From the NCBI RefSeq assembly GCF_003234935.1, contig NZ_QKSB01000003.1, forward strand, positions 1 to 64,000: 64,000 nt of DNA, written 5' to 3'. Every line of letters begins with the position of its first letter. Position 1 is the stretch's first letter. This document shows positions 62,250-64,000 of this stretch, in pieces. The position numbers and the translations under genes were made by a program. The notes beneath the pieces were generated by a model. The model saw only the letters and a list, made by a program, of their open reading frames with translations. It was not told the DNA's origin and ran no database searches. Origin of the DNA: Putridiphycobacter roseus (lineage in GTDB: Bacteria; Bacteroidota; Bacteroidia; Flavobacteriales_D; Crocinitomicaceae).

Positions 62250-64000
62250 ATGAAGAAAATTTTATTAATCTTTTCAGCCTTATTTACTGGTCTCATAGGA
62301 GTGGCGCAAGTAAATATTGGATCGGGTGCAATAGGTACAAATGACCAACACATTCCTATAGAACCGTATTATGGGTATACCTATAGTCAAATGATTTATA
62401 CCGCAGCAGAAATTAATACTTCTGGTGATATAGATTCTTTAATTTTCTATAAAGATGGAACCAGTTTGAGTAACTCAAATGATTGGACTGTCTATTTAGG
62501 TCATACAGCTTTAAACTCATTTGCTACTACAAACTCTTGGATAGCATCTACTGGTTTAACACAGGTGTTTTCAGGGACTGTTACGCAAGTTGGAAGTGAA
62601 GTGAAGATTGTGTTTTCGACAACATTCACCTATAATGGTACAGATAATCTAGTGATTGCTGTGGATGAAAACGCTTCGGGTTATGATAGTAATGCAGATG
62701 ATTTTTATTGTTCACCAACTGGTGCAACTGATAGAGCGATTACTTATTATAATGATATTACTAATCCTGACCCAACTAGTCCACCAACTTCTGGTGCCGT
62801 ATTAAGTGCTTTTGTTGCAAATGTTCAAATTGGCGGAATCACGCAAACTTGTCCAAGTTTAACTGGTTTAACTGCAAATAATATTACTGCTACAACTGCC
62901 GATTTAGATTGGAATGCAGGTTCAGGTACAGATTATCAAGTGGTATATGGTGTAAATGGATTCTTAATAGGGGCAGGTACAAGTACAACTGTATTAGTAG
63001 ACTCTTTTAATGTAACTGGTTTAACAGGTGGAATAGATTATCAGTTTTATGTGAGAAATATTTGTAGTCCTGGTGATACTACTGCTTGGGCTGGTCCTTT
63101 TTCTTTTACAACGAATTGTCCTACTTCTTATATTCCTGCTTACACACAAGATTTTTCTAATTATGTACCAAACTGTTGGGAAGAAGGCCAAGGTGTTTTA
63201 GGTAGTTCTAATACAACTTTTAGTTCTACCACATCTTCTAATTGGATTGCTGATGGTTTTGGAAATGTAGGGAGTACAGGTTCGGCTAGAATGGAGATTT
63301 ATTCTACAGGTAGAGATGAATGGTTAATTTCACCTACCATTGATTTAGGTACTGGTGCGAATCCATATCAGTTACAATTTGATGTTGCTTTAACCAATTG
63401 GATTAATACAAATACAGATGTTTTAGGAGCAGATGATACTTTAGCTGTAGTAATTTCAACAGATAATGGTGTTACTTGGAATACAACAAACATTCTTCAA
63501 GCTTATACAGTAGGAAACGAACCTTCAGCTGCTGGAGATTTTACAATTATTCCTTTGACAGGTTATACAGGTTTGGTTAAATTTGGGTTTTACGCAGCTT
63601 CTTCTGTTTCAAATGTTGATGTAAATGTTTACATTGATAATTTTGCTGTGGTTGATGTGCCTTCTTGTCCACAACCAACTGGAGTTTCTGTAACAGGTTT
63701 GACTTCTACTACTGTTGATATTGCATGGACTGTTGGAGCAGCAAATACAGTGATTGAATATGGTCCTGTTGGATTTACGCAAGGTACTGGTACTTTCCTT
63801 AGTGTTACTGGTGGTACTGCTACTATTACAGGTTTAACACCTATCAATGATTATCAATTTTATATTAAAGATAGTTGTGGGTTAGGGGATGAGAGTGTAT
63901 GGACTGGTCCAGTTGCTTTTTCAACTGCTTGTCCAAATTTCACACCTACTTATACAGAAGATTTTAGCAATTACGTACCACAATGTTGGTCAGAAGGTGA
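62250..64000 (+). CDS. Modular FnIII/choice-of-anchor secreted protein, 3' end outside the window
   Basis: An uninterrupted frame from ATG 62250 to the window edge, 583 full codons. The signal peptide MKKILLIFSALFTGLIGVAQ is followed by a beta-rich N-terminal domain. A two-part module then repeats with a spacing of about 271 residues. Fibronectin type III domains begin near residue 201 (CPSLTGLTANNITATTADLDW) and 472 (CPQPTGVSVTGLTSTTVDIAW). A choice-of-anchor J/MAM-like domain opens near 290 (YTQDFSNYVPNCWEEGQG) and again near 561 (YTEDFSNYVPQCWSEG). The pattern is that of large T9SS-exported adhesins or enzyme scaffolds. No sorting domain is seen because the C-terminus is missing. Confidence 0.88.
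   Translation, partial: MKKILLIFSALFTGLIGVAQVNIGSGAIGTNDQHIPIEPYYGYTYSQMIYTAAEINTSGDIDSLIFYKDGTSLSNSNDWTVYLGHTALNSFATTNSWIASTGLTQVFSGTVTQVGSEVKIVFSTTFTYNGTDNLVIAVDENASGYDSNADDFYCSPTGATDRAITYYNDITNPDPTSPPTSGAVLSAFVANVQIGGITQTCPSLTGLTANNITATTADLDWNAGSGTDYQVVYGVNGFLIGAGTSTTVLVDSFNVTGLTGGIDYQFYVRNICSPGDTTAWAGPFSFTTNCPTSYIPAYTQDFSNYVPNCWEEGQGVLGSSNTTFSSTTSSNWIADGFGNVGSTGSARMEIYSTGRDEWLISPTIDLGTGANPYQLQFDVALTNWINTNTDVLGADDTLAVVISTDNGVTWNTTNILQAYTVGNEPSAAGDFTIIPLTGYTGLVKFGFYAASSVSNVDVNVYIDNFAVVDVPSCPQPTGVSVTGLTSTTVDIAWTVGAANTVIEYGPVGFTQGTGTFLSVTGGTATITGLTPINDYQFYIKDSCGLGDESVWTGPVAFSTACPNFTPTYTEDFSNYVPQCWSEG

Overview
The window is 64 kb of AT-rich chromosomal DNA from a member of the Bacteroidota, most likely the Flavobacteriia or a close relative. 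Direct evidence is the two gliding-motility-type C-terminal domains (proteins ending at 19012 and 43841), a T9SS type A sorting tail (50454-51929), families largely restricted to this phylum (DUF3078, DUF5723, DUF6495, DUF2490, GSCFA, the short AMP nucleosidase), start regions without Shine-Dalgarno sequences, and several TAnnTTTG -7 promoter boxes. No rRNA, CRISPR array, transposase, integrase or phage gene was found.

Layout. 1-10.3 kb: a possibly structured RNA region, a small orphan protein, a CrtA-like protein, an MgtC/DUF4010 membrane protein, a secreted hydrolase, a complete TolC-MacA-MacB(ATPase)-MacB(permease) efflux operon and a DUF2490 protein. 10.4-15.3 kb: a GNAT acetyltransferase, then a seven-gene cluster (ArsR, CxxC thioredoxin, OsmC-like, ArsP-type permease, FmdE-family lipoprotein, ArsF-like lipoprotein, ArsG/CcdA-like permease) that reads as an organoarsenical-resistance operon with a candidate ArsR operator at 11328-11343. 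15.48-16.08 kb: an array of 18 tandem copies of a ~33-bp T/G-rich unit, ending in a rho-independent terminator that faces the terminator of tRNA-Ser(GGA) at 16278-16362. This array is the most unusual element in the window.

16.5-29.6 kb: a PKD/gliding C-terminal surface protein, a flavoprotein, a Cys-tailed small lipoprotein, a Tat lipoprotein plus GMC oxidoreductase pair, a DUF3078 outer-membrane protein, and lolA-ftsK-recQ on the minus strand. 29.8-48.2 kb: mostly housekeeping metabolism (ilvE-aroE, argS, phosphohexomutase, aroC, AMP nucleosidase, 3-hydroxyacyl-CoA dehydrogenase, 2-phosphosulfolactate phosphatase, ferredoxin, LuxC-type acyl-CoA reductase with an orphan ABC ATPase and GSCFA protein, thiolase), interrupted by a 1035-residue SBBP/PKD surface protein. 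48.3-64 kb: a GT-C glycosyltransferase, a DUF2520 protein, a three-gene envelope operon (lipoprotein, DUF5723, T9SS cargo), DUF6495, a BaiN-type flavoprotein, uvrA, an ECF sigma factor, an outer-membrane barrel, pfkA, and the first 584 codons of a modular FnIII/choice-of-anchor adhesin that runs off the end.

How the parts relate: chorismate and branched-chain amino acid steps (ilvE, aroE, aroC) are interleaved with argS and the sugar phosphomutase on the plus strand. The thiolase and 3-hydroxyacyl-CoA dehydrogenase suit short-chain acyl-CoA metabolism. The large secreted proteins depend on the type IX system, whose machinery is not in this window. Starts given here were re-chosen where a signal peptide or an ATG argues for a site downstream of the longest open frame. 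All assignments come from reading the sequence; no search was run.
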